Assembly: GCA_028280885.1 (NCBI GenBank)
Contig: JANQKY010000025.1
Coordinates: 1-39,972 of the forward strand
Direction: 5' to 3'
Length of the DNA stretch: 39,972 nt
From: Tepidamorphus sp.
Lineage (GTDB): Bacteria; Pseudomonadota; Alphaproteobacteria; Rhizobiales; Tepidamorphaceae
Below, in pieces: positions 1 through 8,654 of the stretch. A program made the position numbers and the translations under genes. The notes below the pieces were generated by a model that was not told the origin of the DNA, made no database searches, and worked only from the letters and a program-made list of their open reading frames with translations. Positions within the stretch are counted from its first letter, which is position 1; the number at the start of each line of letters is the position of its first letter.

Positions 1-329
1 GAGGTGCGCGCATCGAAGTTGATGCGGCCCTGGCCGTACATCTGCACACGATCGGTGAGCGTCTTGCCATCCGGAACGATGGAGTCCGGGCGATAGAACT
101 CATCGCCGTTCCACTGGTCCTCACCAGCAACAACGACCAACCGCGCGCGACCGCCGACCTTGAAGCAGATGTCGGTGCCCGGAAGCTCGATGAAGCCGGT
201 GATGTCACACCGGTACACCGGCTCACGGGGAGCCTTGACATCCATGATCATGTCAGCGGCCTCGGCCCCGGACGTTACTGCGAGCGCAGCAGCGGCCGTG
301 CCGAGGAAGAGGTTTCTCATATTTTTCAT
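1..329 (-). CDS. Omp2b-type porin, N-terminal part (runs off the window start)
   Basis: Outer-membrane general diffusion porin of the Rhizobiales Omp2b/Porin_2 family; only the first ~109 residues are in the window. The reading starts MKNMRNLFLGTAAAALAVTS, a signal peptide ending at an Ala-Glu-Ala cleavage site. The family N-terminus follows: VKAPREPVYRCDITGF, then LPGTDICFKVGGRARL. The ATG at 329 was chosen because an exact GGAGGT Shine-Dalgarno sits four bases upstream; the in-frame ATG at 320 would be too far from it. The mature N-terminus closely resembles the next porin (1296-2750), so the two are paralogues. Porins let small hydrophilic solutes cross the outer membrane. The pore-forming C-terminal strands lie outside the window. 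Confidence 0.9.
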   Translation of the reverse strand, partial: MKNMRNLFLGTAAAALAVTSGAEAADMIMDVKAPREPVYRCDITGFIELPGTDICFKVGGRARLVVVAGEDQWNGDEFYRPDSIVPDGKTLTDRVQMYGQGRINFDART

Positions 330-596
330 CCTGACCTCCAATTTCCACCTTAGGGAGCAGGTGACTTTCCTCTGGGCGCGAGCCACTGGAATTACCTATT
401 TCCCCGCGAGAGCTTGCTGACCCCAAGGTGTTCCCGAAACGGTGTCCCGCAACCGGCACCCCCGAAAAGCAAGCGGCGCGACGGACCGGATCACCGGCGT
501 CGCAATCGTCAAATTACCCAAGGCGGTTTGCCGATCAACAAACAAAGCCATGAATCCGCCCCCATATGGCTGCTTTTTCGGGGGGTGTTGCACAAT

Positions 597-608
597 CACA
601 ACGTTGTG
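597..608. promoter_or_regulatory. perfect 12-bp palindrome upstream of porin 1
   Basis: CACAACGTTGTG reads the same on both strands and lies about 270 bp upstream of the porin start at 329, beside an AT-rich patch that could hold the promoter. It could be an operator, but a single short palindrome can occur by chance. No second copy was noticed in the window. Confidence 0.2.
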
Positions 609-942
609 GCCATCGGGCCGCAAGTAACCGGAATACTTTATTTTTATCAATACATTAGCTGCTGCGCGCCGGCCCCGCAACCAGGCAATTCCGGGCAAAA
701 TCCGGTAAGGTCTTGTTAACCCGGCAAATTCCGATACGAGCCAAAACCGGCGAAAACGCCGATCAGCGCCGATCGTCGGTTCGAATCGTACGCCCGTAGC
801 GCTCTCGGGGACGAGACCGCCGCTGTCCAGCTCAGCGGGGACGAGGCCTCGGGTTTCAGCCTGGCCATCCACCCAGACGTCATCAACTCTGTTTTCCTCG
901 ATGGAAGCGATGTCCTGGTATCGCCCGCCATCCACTCCGCTG

Positions 943-1113
943 TCATTGCCGGGCTTGTCCCGGCAATCCATGAACACAGTCGCTTGCGTCCATTCTGAGG
1001 GCGGTGTTCATGGATGCCCGGACCAAGTCCGGGCATGACATCCGAGGGGGTGGCCAGGCTGAAAACCAAAGCCCGTCCCCGCTGAACCGGACAGCAGTGG
1101 GACAAGCCCGGCA
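943..1113 (-). repeat. composite intergenic repeat, copy A
   Basis: About 170 bp made of palindromic units: CATTGCCGGGCTTGTCCCGG at 944-963, a mirrored CCATGAACAC / GTGTTCATGG pair around 968-1013, then GCCCGGACCAAGTCCGGGC at 1016-1034. A tail contains GGCTGAAAACCAAAGCCCG and GCTGAACCGGACAGCAG. The reverse complement of the whole unit aligns with 25571-25746, with only scattered substitutions and small indels. A fragment of the tail (GAACCGGACAGCAGCGGG) recurs at about 1264-1281. Non-coding. Confidence 0.8.
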
Positions 1114-1295
1114 ATCCATGACCACAGACACCGGCGACGTGTTCATGCCCCCCCCCGAACACGTCCGGGGATGACGTCTGAGAAAGGGGATGTCACGTGC
1201 CTCTCAGCCGCCGATTGCTCGAAAAACCATGTCATGCAATCGGTTGCGCGAAGCCGCCTGACGGAACCGGACAGCAGCGGGAGGAGACCGTGCGC

Positions 1296-2750
1296 CTAGA
1301 AAATCCGCTTGATTTCGAGGGCGGCGGCGAACGCGCCCTGGTCGCTCCTGGCCAGCGGATCGATCAGCCTGGGATCGAACCGATTGCCGATCGTTCCGGA
1401 CCCGTCAAACGAGACATGGCCGTAGTGAAGGTCGAGCAGGACGGTGAATTCTCCGGCCTGCCTGGCATTTCGGGCAAACGGATCCCATTCGATATTGGCG
1501 AAAATGTCGTAAGCGTCGACACCGAAGGTCGCCGCGCCGGTCGCGGAGAGCGGATCAGTTGCATAAAGCGGCGCGCGGGTGCGCTGATAGCCGATGCCGA
1601 TCGTGCTGATCCATTTCGGCGTCCATTCGTACTGGTAGGCGCCGAGCACCGACCAGGTCGTGACCGTATCGCGGATGCAGCCGCCGGAGGCAGGGTCGCC
1701 AGCGACGCACAGCCCCCACACCACGTTGTCGCTTTTGAGGAAATTGTCGCGGTTGTACTGGCTCGCCCCGTCGGCATAGATCGCCTTCAACATGACCAGA
1801 CCCCTGTCATCGGTGAGCGGTGCGTTGAAAGCGGCGCTGAACTGCGCCGCCCAGCCGAGTTTGTCGTCGGTCTGGTTGCCCGCAAGCGGCGCAGGAGCAC
1901 CGTCGCTGCCAATGAGCCGGAAGTTGTTGCGATGCAGCGCGCCGGACACAGACACGCCGACAGCCTCGTTTCCAGGCAGGCTCCAGGACAGTTGCGTCAC
2001 GAGATCGGGGAGCGCGTTGCGATCGCGCACGACCGGGTTTTCCTCCGGTTCCGGCCACAGATAGTCACCAGCGGCGTCGATTGCAGCGGGATGGGCGTAT
2101 TCCTGGTCCTCCAGCGCGATCGCGATCGCGTATCCGGCGCCGAATTTGCGTGTATAGCGGATCTGGTTGCGGCGGATACTGTTGTCGCCGACCACGGTGA
2201 AGGCATCCGCATAATTCGGGCCGGAGCGCTCATCGATGAAGGTCGACGTATTCTTGCCGAACACCCAGTCGCCCGACGCCCAGCCGATGAGCTTCACGAA
2301 GGCCTTGCGTAACTCGAAGCCGCCGCCGGTGCGCCGGTCGTTATCGTCCATCTGGCCTTCGATCGTCGATTCGATCCGGCCCCATTCGGTCGCCTGCCGG
2401 GTCTTGACGTGGAGGCGGGCGAAGGAATAGGCGCCGGCCGCATCCGGGATCCGGCGTCTCTTGTCGTCTTCGGCGAAGGCGCCGCCGGGGATGATGCCGT
2501 AGGCCGCATCCACTTCCTTGAGCGGCCATTGCTTCTGCGCGGCATAGGCGACGAGTGCCGCGCGGCCGCCGACCTGCAGGCAGATATCCGAACCGGGCAG
2601 CATGACGAAGCCGTCCGCGTGGCAGGCCATGACGACAGCGCGCGGCGCCTTGACGGATGCCAGCATATCCGCAGCCTGCACAGGGCCAGTAACTGCGACA
2701 TACGCCCCGCCGACAATAGAAACAATAGATGCCGCAGTGGCAAACCGCAT
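1296..2750 (-). CDS. Omp2b-type porin
   Basis: A complete 484-residue outer-membrane porin. The signal peptide (MRFATAASIVSIVGGAYVAV, ending Val-Gln-Ala) leads into ADMLASVKAPRAVVMACHADGF and LPGSDICLQVGGRAAL, the conserved Omp2b N-terminus with two Cys. The body is rich in alternating beta-strand patterns with aromatic girdle residues. The chain ends in Phe (EIKRIF), the usual outer-membrane assembly signal. An earlier in-frame ATG at 2783 would add 11 charged residues before the signal peptide; the ATG at 2750 was preferred because an AAAGGGGGGG Shine-Dalgarno lies just upstream. It lies downstream of another porin on the same strand, separated by repeats, so the two are probably transcribed separately. 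Confidence 0.9.
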   Translation of the reverse strand: MRFATAASIVSIVGGAYVAVTGPVQAADMLASVKAPRAVVMACHADGFVMLPGSDICLQVGGRAALVAYAAQKQWPLKEVDAAYGIIPGGAFAEDDKRRRIPDAAGAYSFARLHVKTRQATEWGRIESTIEGQMDDNDRRTGGGFELRKAFVKLIGWASGDWVFGKNTSTFIDERSGPNYADAFTVVGDNSIRRNQIRYTRKFGAGYAIAIALEDQEYAHPAAIDAAGDYLWPEPEENPVVRDRNALPDLVTQLSWSLPGNEAVGVSVSGALHRNNFRLIGSDGAPAPLAGNQTDDKLGWAAQFSAAFNAPLTDDRGLVMLKAIYADGASQYNRDNFLKSDNVVWGLCVAGDPASGGCIRDTVTTWSVLGAYQYEWTPKWISTIGIGYQRTRAPLYATDPLSATGAATFGVDAYDIFANIEWDPFARNARQAGEFTVLLDLHYGHVSFDGSGTIGNRFDPRLIDPLARSDQGAFAAALEIKRIF

Positions 2751-3063
2751 GACCGCCCCCCCTTTCGGCCGATCGGTTCGCATCCCCTCGCGACACCGCC
2801 CACCATTAACAAACCATCATGGCGGCGGCTGACCGAGGCATCGGCATGCGCGCCGGCGTGACGATCGAATCGGATTGCAAGGCACCGCGATGCCGCCGCC
2901 GCAACATTAGATCCGTCGTGTGTGTCAGACAAATTAAATTGTAAAGTTGCAGCCGGGCGCGACGTCGCGACGGCTGGAATCAGCGCCCCTCATCCCGCAT
3001 CGGCGGTCGCATATCTCTCTCATTTCCTCGCCACCATCTCGCCTCCGGCGGCGAAGTGCCAGG
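2751..3063. other. 313-bp gap upstream of porin 2
   Basis: This should hold the porin promoter (minus strand) and the 3' end of the hpaR transcript. An AT-rich stretch at about 2928-2948 (AAATTAAATTGTAAAG) is the best promoter neighbourhood. No gene, repeat or clear terminator was recognised. Confidence 0.4.
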
Positions 3064-3576
3064 CTAGGACTGCGTGCGGCCCTGCGGCTCCGACAGCGCG
3101 TCGATCACATGGTCGAGAAGATCGCACAGTTCGCGCGCCCTGTCGTATCCGATCGCATCCTCTATCGCCGCGTAGACGGCCTGGGAATGCGGTGCGAAGG
3201 AGTCGAAGAAGGCACGGCCTTCCTCCGTCAGGCTGACGATCACCCGGCGCTTGTCCGCTTCGTTGGTGCGGCGCGTAATATAGCCGTCCTCCTCGAGCTT
3301 CGGCAGAATGCGCGACAGGCTGGCGGGATGGATGACGCACAATTCGCTGATCGTCAGAATCTCCGCCGGTCCGAAATCGGCCAGCACGCGAATGATTCGC
3401 CATTGCTGATCGGTCACGCCATGCGCGTTCAGTTCCGGGCGGAACCGCTCCATGATCGCCTCACGGGCCCGCAACATGGCAATTGGAAGGGCTCTGGAAA
3501 AGGGCCGCATCGTCGGGCGAGCGGACGCCACATCGGCCCGCTCTGGAAATGTCACCGCATCGCTATTATTGGTCAT
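3064..3576 (-). CDS. hpaR: MarR-family repressor, HpaR group
   Basis: A 170-residue winged-helix regulator. From about residue 28 it matches the HpaR subfamily: LPIAMLRAREAIMERFRP, then GVTDQQWRIIRVLAD, a recognition region (HPASLSRILPKLEEDGYI) and the wing with NEADKRRVIVSLTEEG. HpaR of E. coli represses the homoprotocatechuate (4-hydroxyphenylacetate) meta-cleavage genes and responds to aromatic acids. No hpaBCDEFG genes are in this window, and the nearest divergent target is the molybdenum hydroxylase gene at 4020. It may therefore control that gene or a distant regulon. The N-terminal ~25 residues are not conserved in the family as I know it. Family call firm, ligand unknown. Confidence 0.8.
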   Translation of the reverse strand: MTNNSDAVTFPERADVASARPTMRPFSRALPIAMLRAREAIMERFRPELNAHGVTDQQWRIIRVLADFGPAEILTISELCVIHPASLSRILPKLEEDGYITRRTNEADKRRVIVSLTEEGRAFFDSFAPHSQAVYAAIEDAIGYDRARELCDLLDHVIDALSEPQGRTQS

Positions 3577-4019
3577 CGTTCCAATCTCATTAGAAGCTTA
3601 AACAATCGGTTTCCACTATATTTGTATTTACACACGAAGCCTATCGAGAAGAAAAGGCAAAAATAAGTTGCCACCGATTGAAAAGCGTTATCGGGGACAC
3701 ACCGCTCACGCCCAAAGGCGCGCCCTTAGACTGACCAGTCAGAAAAACGCGGCGAAACCGCCCCTTCTCCCGCCCGGCCACGACTTCGGAAAGTCTTGTA
3801 TACATTATATGTAGCCGTCTAGATTCGCGCCAGTGACTGCCGGTATCCGGCGCCTGGCCAAGGCATGGCCTTCGCGCACAGCTGGTATCTCCGCCTCCCG
3901 GTTGCCGGCAATCCGGTCGGTACGCTACGCTGATCACAGGCCCCGCAGCGTCGGGTACCGCTTCGTGACCGGCGGCCCTCCCCGACCAGCCCGCTTCCCG
4001 CACATCAAAGGCAGAACAC
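3577..4019. promoter_or_regulatory. 443-bp divergent promoter region, hpaR / molybdenum hydroxylase
   Basis: The region between the two divergent starts is AT-rich near 3590-3670 and 3790-3820. It contains a palindromic TTGTATACA at 3796-3804 and, nearer hpaR, ATTTGTAT at 3620-3627. Both share the TTGTAT core with the MarR-type operators proposed at 21083 and 24014. A role as HpaR operators is inferred only. No gene was recognised here. Confidence 0.35.
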
Positions 4020-6362
4020 GTGATGCTCGACACGCCCGACAGCACCACCAACATGACCATCGGCATGTCCGCGCGCCGGCCGGAGGACAACCGCCTCGTC
4101 CGCGGCCAGGGGCGCTATACCGACGATATCGCGCTCACCGGACAAGCCTACGGCGTCGCCGTGCGGTCGCCGTTCGCGCATGGTGAAATCCGCGGGATCG
4201 ATCCGTCCGCCGCGCTGGCCATGCCGGGCGTGCTTGCGGTCTATACGGCAGCGGACCTGGACGCGGCCGGCTATAAATCCCTGCCGATGCTGATCGACTT
4301 GAACAGCCGCGACGGCACGCCGATGCGCAAGCCCGAGCGCCCGGCGCTGGCGCGCGGCGCGGTCCGCTTCGTCGGCGATCCGGTCGCCTTCGTCGTCGCC
4401 GAGACGGCCGCCCAGGCGCGCGACGGCGCCGAGGCAGTCGAACTGGACATCGCGCCGCTGCCGGCGGTCACCTCGGCACGCGAAGCGCTCAAGAGCGGAG
4501 CACCGCAGCTCTACGAGGACGTGCCCGGCAATCTCGGCCTCGACTACCATTTCGGCGATACCGAAGCCGTCGACAAGGCGATCGCGGGCGCCGCCCATGT
4601 GACGGTGCTCGACCTGACCAGCAACCGGCTGGTCGTCAATCCGCTGGAACCGCGCGCGGCGGTCGCCGAATTCGACGCCGAGCGCGGGCATTTCACCTTT
4701 CACACCGGCAGCCAGGGCGTGTTCGGCACCCGCAACATGCTGGCCGCCGTCCTGGGGATCGACACCGCCCAGCTTCGCGTCCTGACCGGCAATGTCGGCG
4801 GTTCGTTCGGCATGAAGTCGACGGTCTATCCCGAATATGTCTGCCTGTGCCATGCCGCCCGCGACCTTAAGCGGCCGGTCAAATGGACGTCGGACCGCTC
4901 CGGCGCCTTCCTGTCGGACGGGCACGGCCGCGACCTGGAGGTCACCGGCACGCTGGCGCTTGACGACAAGGGCCGCATTCTTGCCGTCCGGTTCGAGGGC
5001 TACGGCAATTTCGGCGCCTATCTGAGCCACGTCTCGCCGATCCATCACGCCACCAACATTCCGAAGAACGCGGCGAGCCTCTATCGCACGCCGCTGATCG
5101 AGGCGGCGATCAAGTGCGCCTTCACCAACACGACCTTCGTCGGCCCCTATCGCGGCGCGGGACGGCCGGACGCCAACTATTTCATGGAACGGCTGATCGA
5201 TACGGCTGCCGCCGAGATGGGGATCGATCCGGCGGTGATCCGCAAGCGCAATCACATCCGGGCAAGCCAGATCCCCTATGCGGCGGCCTCCGGCCAGACC
5301 TATGACAGCGGCGATTTCCGCGCCGTCTTCGACAAGGCGATCGACCTTGCCGACTGGAAGGGCTTCCGGGCGCGCCAACGCCAGTCGCGCAAGGACGGCA
5401 AGCTGCGCGGCCGCGGCATCGGCAGCTTCCTGGAGGTGACGGCGCCGCCGAGCAAGGAGATGGGCGGCGTCCGCTTCGAAGAGGACGGGACCGTGACCAT
5501 GATCACCGGCACCATGGACTACGGCCAGGGCCACGCCGCCGCCTTCGCCCAGGTGATGGCGGACCAGCTCGGCGTGCCGTTCGACCGCATCCGGCTGATC
5601 CAGGGCGACAGCGACGAACTTGTCGCCGGCGGCGGCACCGGCGGTTCGCGCTCGGCGATGATGAGCGGCTCGGCGATCTTCGAGGCGAGCCGGAAGGTCA
5701 TCGAAAAGGGCACGCGGCTCGCCGGCGCGGCGCTCGAGGCAAGTGTCGACGACATCGTCTTTGCCGACGGCGCCTACCGTGTCGCCGGCACCGATCTTTC
5801 GATTAGCGTTCTGGAGCTTGCAGACCGGTGCCGCTCGGGCCTGGCGCTGCCGGACGGCGAAACCGGCCTGGACGTCACCCATGTCACCGAAACGATCCCC
5901 TCCTCCTTTCCGAACGGCACCCATGTCGCCGAGGTGGAGATCGATCCGCAGACCGGTATCGTCGCGGTCGTGCGCTACACCATGGTCAACGATTTCGGCA
6001 CGCTGCTCAATCCGATGCTGGTCGAGGGGCAGTTGCACGGCGGCGTGATGCAGGGGATCGGCCAGGCGCTGATGGAGATGACGCTCTACGACGAGGACGG
6101 GCAGCTGTTGACCGGATCGTTCACCGATTACGCGATGCCGCGGGCCGATCAGGCCCCGCCGTTTTCATTCGCAAGCCACCCGGTGCCGGCGACGACCAAT
6201 CCGGTCGGGGTCAAGGGCTGCGGCGAGGCCGGCTGCGCCGGGTCGCTGTCGGCGGTGACCAATGCCGTCGTCGACGCGCTGCGGCCCCATGGCGTTTCCC
6301 ACATCGACATGCCGATCACCCCGGAAAAGGTCTGGCGCGCGATGCAGACGCAGGCTGAGTGA
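4020..6362 (+). CDS. Form II CoxL-like molybdenum hydroxylase, large subunit
   Basis: Molybdopterin-binding large subunit of the xanthine dehydrogenase/aldehyde oxidase family, 780 residues. The a/b hammerhead domain begins at GQGRYTDDI (about 29-37). Mo-cofactor motifs include GNVGGSFGMKS (about 257-267), and the C-terminal GVKGCGEAGC carries the catalytic Glu. The active-site loop reads PYRGAGR (about 376-382), the form II signature, unlike the Cu-binding AYxCSFR loop of true CO dehydrogenase. Substrate is therefore likely an aldehyde or N-heterocycle rather than CO. No small (2Fe-2S) or medium (FAD) subunit lies beside it, so it must borrow partners from elsewhere. The start is GTG 4020 or ATG 4023; AAAGG at 4007-4011 serves either. 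Faces hpaR divergently. Confidence 0.85.
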   Translation: MMLDTPDSTTNMTIGMSARRPEDNRLVRGQGRYTDDIALTGQAYGVAVRSPFAHGEIRGIDPSAALAMPGVLAVYTAADLDAAGYKSLPMLIDLNSRDGTPMRKPERPALARGAVRFVGDPVAFVVAETAAQARDGAEAVELDIAPLPAVTSAREALKSGAPQLYEDVPGNLGLDYHFGDTEAVDKAIAGAAHVTVLDLTSNRLVVNPLEPRAAVAEFDAERGHFTFHTGSQGVFGTRNMLAAVLGIDTAQLRVLTGNVGGSFGMKSTVYPEYVCLCHAARDLKRPVKWTSDRSGAFLSDGHGRDLEVTGTLALDDKGRILAVRFEGYGNFGAYLSHVSPIHHATNIPKNAASLYRTPLIEAAIKCAFTNTTFVGPYRGAGRPDANYFMERLIDTAAAEMGIDPAVIRKRNHIRASQIPYAAASGQTYDSGDFRAVFDKAIDLADWKGFRARQRQSRKDGKLRGRGIGSFLEVTAPPSKEMGGVRFEEDGTVTMITGTMDYGQGHAAAFAQVMADQLGVPFDRIRLIQGDSDELVAGGGTGGSRSAMMSGSAIFEASRKVIEKGTRLAGAALEASVDDIVFADGAYRVAGTDLSISVLELADRCRSGLALPDGETGLDVTHVTETIPSSFPNGTHVAEVEIDPQTGIVAVVRYTMVNDFGTLLNPMLVEGQLHGGVMQGIGQALMEMTLYDEDGQLLTGSFTDYAMPRADQAPPFSFASHPVPATTNPVGVKGCGEAGCAGSLSAVTNAVVDALRPHGVSHIDMPITPEKVWRAMQTQAE

Positions 6363-6391
6363 TCGATCGGGCTGATTCGATCGAGACAGGG

Positions 6392-7219
6392 TCAGATCCG
6401 GTCCAGGAACGCCTCGCCGAATTCGTCGCGCAGGAAATCGTATTCGGGCGCGCAGACGGCCTGGATGTGATCATGCACCGGCTGCGACAGCGCGACCTTG
6501 CCCGACTTCGAGTTGTTCTTTTCGCCAAGGGCGTCGTAGAGGATCTCGTCGAGCCCGTATTTCACCTCGATGTCGCGCAGGACCTTTTCGGGGCGCTCGG
6601 CGATATCGAGGAAAGGGATGATATGCAGACCGCGGAAATGGCGCCTGAACAGCGGGATCGCGCGGGCATATCCGCCCCTTGGCACCTGCTCCTCATCGAT
6701 ATAGGCGATGATATCGTCGTCCCCCCCAACGAGCGGGTTCTTCGCCCGGACCAATTGCATCGTCGTGCCTGACACCATCCGCTTGACCGGATCGCGGACG
6801 ATCAGGATCGGCTCGATATCCGGCAACAGCCGCGCCATGTGCGCGACCCCCTCCTCCGGCATCGCCATGTAGCTCGGGCTGGCCTCCGCGAAGACCAGTT
6901 TCATGCCGCTGCGCAGACGCCGCTCCGTCGAAGGCTTCTTCAGAAAGATATTGCGATACCAGTCATCGGTATAAGCGACTTCGGGATCCACGACGTATGC
7001 CATGTAGTCGCGAAACTGCTTGCGCGGGCTGTTGACGCCGCCGGCATTCTTCTCACGGATAAAGTCCAGCCGCTTGGCCTTGTCGAAATCGGCATCGCAG
7101 AGATGATCGAAATAGTGAATTTCCTTCTGCATCGCGAACGCGATACGCGGCTGCTGCTTCAGCTTCGAGAAGAGCCAGGTCGTGCCGGCCTTCTGGGCGC
7201 CAATAATAATGATATCCAT
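6392..7219 (-). CDS. Sulfotransferase family protein
   Basis: A 275-residue cytosolic-type sulfotransferase. The N-terminus MDIIIIGAQKAGTTWLFSKL is the 5'-phosphosulfate-binding P-loop for PAPS. VRDPVKRMVSG (around residue 125) matches the 3'-phosphate-binding region, and KEIHYFD after the first helix is also typical. A longer frame starts at 7327, but its extra 36 residues are not family-like; the ATG at 7219 places the P-loop at the very N-terminus, with GGAAAAAG upstream. It would transfer sulfate from PAPS to an unknown carbohydrate, lipid or small-molecule acceptor. It ends 30 bp from the convergent molybdenum hydroxylase gene and lies 165 bp downstream of a VOC gene on the same strand. 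Confidence 0.82.
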   Translation of the reverse strand: MDIIIIGAQKAGTTWLFSKLKQQPRIAFAMQKEIHYFDHLCDADFDKAKRLDFIREKNAGGVNSPRKQFRDYMAYVVDPEVAYTDDWYRNIFLKKPSTERRLRSGMKLVFAEASPSYMAMPEEGVAHMARLLPDIEPILIVRDPVKRMVSGTTMQLVRAKNPLVGGDDDIIAYIDEEQVPRGGYARAIPLFRRHFRGLHIIPFLDIAERPEKVLRDIEVKYGLDEILYDALGEKNNSKSGKVALSQPVHDHIQAVCAPEYDFLRDEFGEAFLDRI

Positions 7220-7384
7220 GCGTGACGGTCTTTTTCCGCGATGTCGGAGGCTGCGACGGGCGACGCACAGTGCCTTTTGCCGCGTGAACGCAGCGATAGT
7301 CCTATTGGGAACTTGGCTGACGATCAAGTCGCCGTGACCCCCGCGTTACCGGGAAACCCGGATCGATGGCGCATGGCGGCCTGC

Positions 7385-7981
7385 TCAGTAAGGGTTCTTC
7401 GCCCCGCGATCGGCGGAAAGACTGCCGCGCAGCCGCTCGGTCAGGATCTCGATCGCGTCGGCGAGATGGATCGGGGCGATATTGTAATCGCCGCGCTCCG
7501 TGCGCAACCGGTGCGCCTCCAGCAGGACGTCGGCATGGGTCGCGCCGGTCGGCGGCTCGAAGCGATAGCAGGCCAGTTCGATGGTCAGGCCGAGCGGATC
7601 GTTGAAATAGATCGAATCCATGAAGCCGCGATCCTTGACGCCGGAATGCTTGACGCCACGCTGGTCAAGCCGGTCGATCGCCTGGTCGAAACTCGCCTTG
7701 GAAACGGCGAAGGCGACGTGATGCACACAGCCCGGCTCGGTCGGCGTGCGGCGCGGATCGGGAACCCGATCCTCCCTGGTGAAGATCGTGATCAGACGCC
7801 CGTCGCCGGGATCGAAATAGAGATGGCTTTCATCGGCTGTATCGAGATTGGGCTGCTCGAACACGAAGGGCATGCCGAGCACGCCCTCCCAGAAATCAAT
7901 CGACGTCTGCCGGTCCGCGCCGACCAGCGTGACATGATGCAGGCCTTGCACCTGCAGCTTTCGGGGTGCCGTGTTTTTCAT
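7385..7981 (-). CDS. VOC-family (glyoxalase/dioxygenase-fold) protein
   Basis: A 198-residue protein with two beta-alpha-beta-beta-beta modules. The first starts GLHHVTLVGAD and runs through DFWEGVLGMPFVFEQ to LITIFT. The second starts CVHHVAFAV and ends GLTIELACYRF. The His residues opening each module and the Glu in TIELA are the usual metal ligands of VOC enzymes. Such proteins include ring-cleaving dioxygenases, glyoxalases and lyases, and the exact reaction cannot be read from the sequence. The last ~50 residues (GATHADVLLEAHRLRTERGD and on) are a helical extension found in ring-cleaving-dioxygenase-like VOC proteins. It reads divergently from another VOC gene 113 bp away. Confidence 0.78.
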   Translation of the reverse strand: MKNTAPRKLQVQGLHHVTLVGADRQTSIDFWEGVLGMPFVFEQPNLDTADESHLYFDPGDGRLITIFTREDRVPDPRRTPTEPGCVHHVAFAVSKASFDQAIDRLDQRGVKHSGVKDRGFMDSIYFNDPLGLTIELACYRFEPPTGATHADVLLEAHRLRTERGDYNIAPIHLADAIEILTERLRGSLSADRGAKNPY

Positions 7982-8094
7982 TCCGTCGTCTCACGCTTTC
8001 GACCTACCGGGTGTAAGCTGATTATCTAGGCTGTTGTCAGGATTTAACCAACGTGCCGGGCCATCCGGCCTTTAAAGAAAAGGTATTGCAGGCA

Positions 8095-8532
8095 ATGCTG
8101 AAGAATTTCGATCATGTGACGATCGCGGTCAGGGATCTCGACCCGGCGATCGCTTTCTTCAAGATCCTCGGATTCGAAGTCGACAAGTCGGTCGTTATTT
8201 CCGGCGAACCGTTCGCAAGCTACATGGGTGTCGACGGGCTCGTCGCCGATCACGTCACGCTCGCCATTCCGGGCATGACGCCGCATTTCGAGATCCAGCT
8301 CCTGCATTACCAGGCGCCGGAACCGCGGCGCGATGCGACGATCGACCGGCTCGACAAGCTCGGCTTCAACCACATCTGCTTTGCCGTCGACGATGCGGAT
8401 GCAACCGTCGCCAAGCTGAAGGACGCAGGCGTCGTCGTGCGCAGCGAATTGAAGGATTTCCACGACCGCAAGCTCTATTTCGTGACCGGGCCGGAAGGCG
8501 TCACGATCGAACTGGCGGAGTGGCATTCCTGA
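8095..8532 (+). CDS. VOC-family protein
   Basis: A 145-residue single-chain VOC protein. MLKNFDHVTIAVRDLDPAIAFF opens the first module, FEIQLLHY ends it, FNHICFAVDD opens the second, and VTIELAEW closes it. These supply the canonical His/Glu/His/Glu metal-ligand set, similar in layout to methylmalonyl-CoA epimerase and lactoylglutathione lyase-like proteins. A GTG at 8053 would add 14 residues that do not look like part of the fold; the ATG at 8095 was preferred because the fold starts immediately, with GAAAAGG upstream. Substrate unknown. It precedes coxC by about 120 bp on the same strand, but nothing ties it to CO metabolism. Confidence 0.75.
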   Translation: MLKNFDHVTIAVRDLDPAIAFFKILGFEVDKSVVISGEPFASYMGVDGLVADHVTLAIPGMTPHFEIQLLHYQAPEPRRDATIDRLDKLGFNHICFAVDDADATVAKLKDAGVVVRSELKDFHDRKLYFVTGPEGVTIELAEWHS

Positions 8533-8654
8533 TCACCGCTGAGGGGGGTTTCCGCGATTTCAATTCGCCGCGATCCTTTGCCGGATCGCTTGCCCGCGCC
8601 CGCGCGCCCTTGATAGGCTGGTCTCGGAGAAGGATTGCCCCCGGCTAAACAGAC

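Larger units (their letters stand above)
330..1295. other. 966-bp gap between two porin genes
   Basis: No credible gene. The part next to the first porin (330-720) is its probable long upstream region. It includes an AT-richer patch near 630-660 and a perfect 12-bp palindrome at 597-608. The part from about 940 to 1160 is made of intergenic repeat. Open frames here give peptides of the GTSPAMT/PGLGPGIH type, which are familiar translations of such repeats and not proteins. A short inverted repeat at 1211-1218 / 1236-1243 (CCGATTGC/GCAATCGG) lies downstream of the second porin and could be part of a weak terminator. Confidence 0.75.

Noticed and set aside
396..1162. Open frames of 148-193 residues on the minus strand in the porin gap
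   Set aside because: They translate the composite repeat (PGLGPGIH, GTSPAMT, MDCRDKPGND type peptides), with no ribosome-binding site or recognisable domain.
3064..3576. A local homoprotocatechuate (hpa) degradation cluster
   Set aside because: Only an HpaR-type regulator and distant hydratase-family genes are present; no hpaBCDEFG genes were seen in the window.
4005..6038. 677-residue minus-strand open frame
   Set aside because: Antisense shadow of the molybdenum hydroxylase gene; no motifs.
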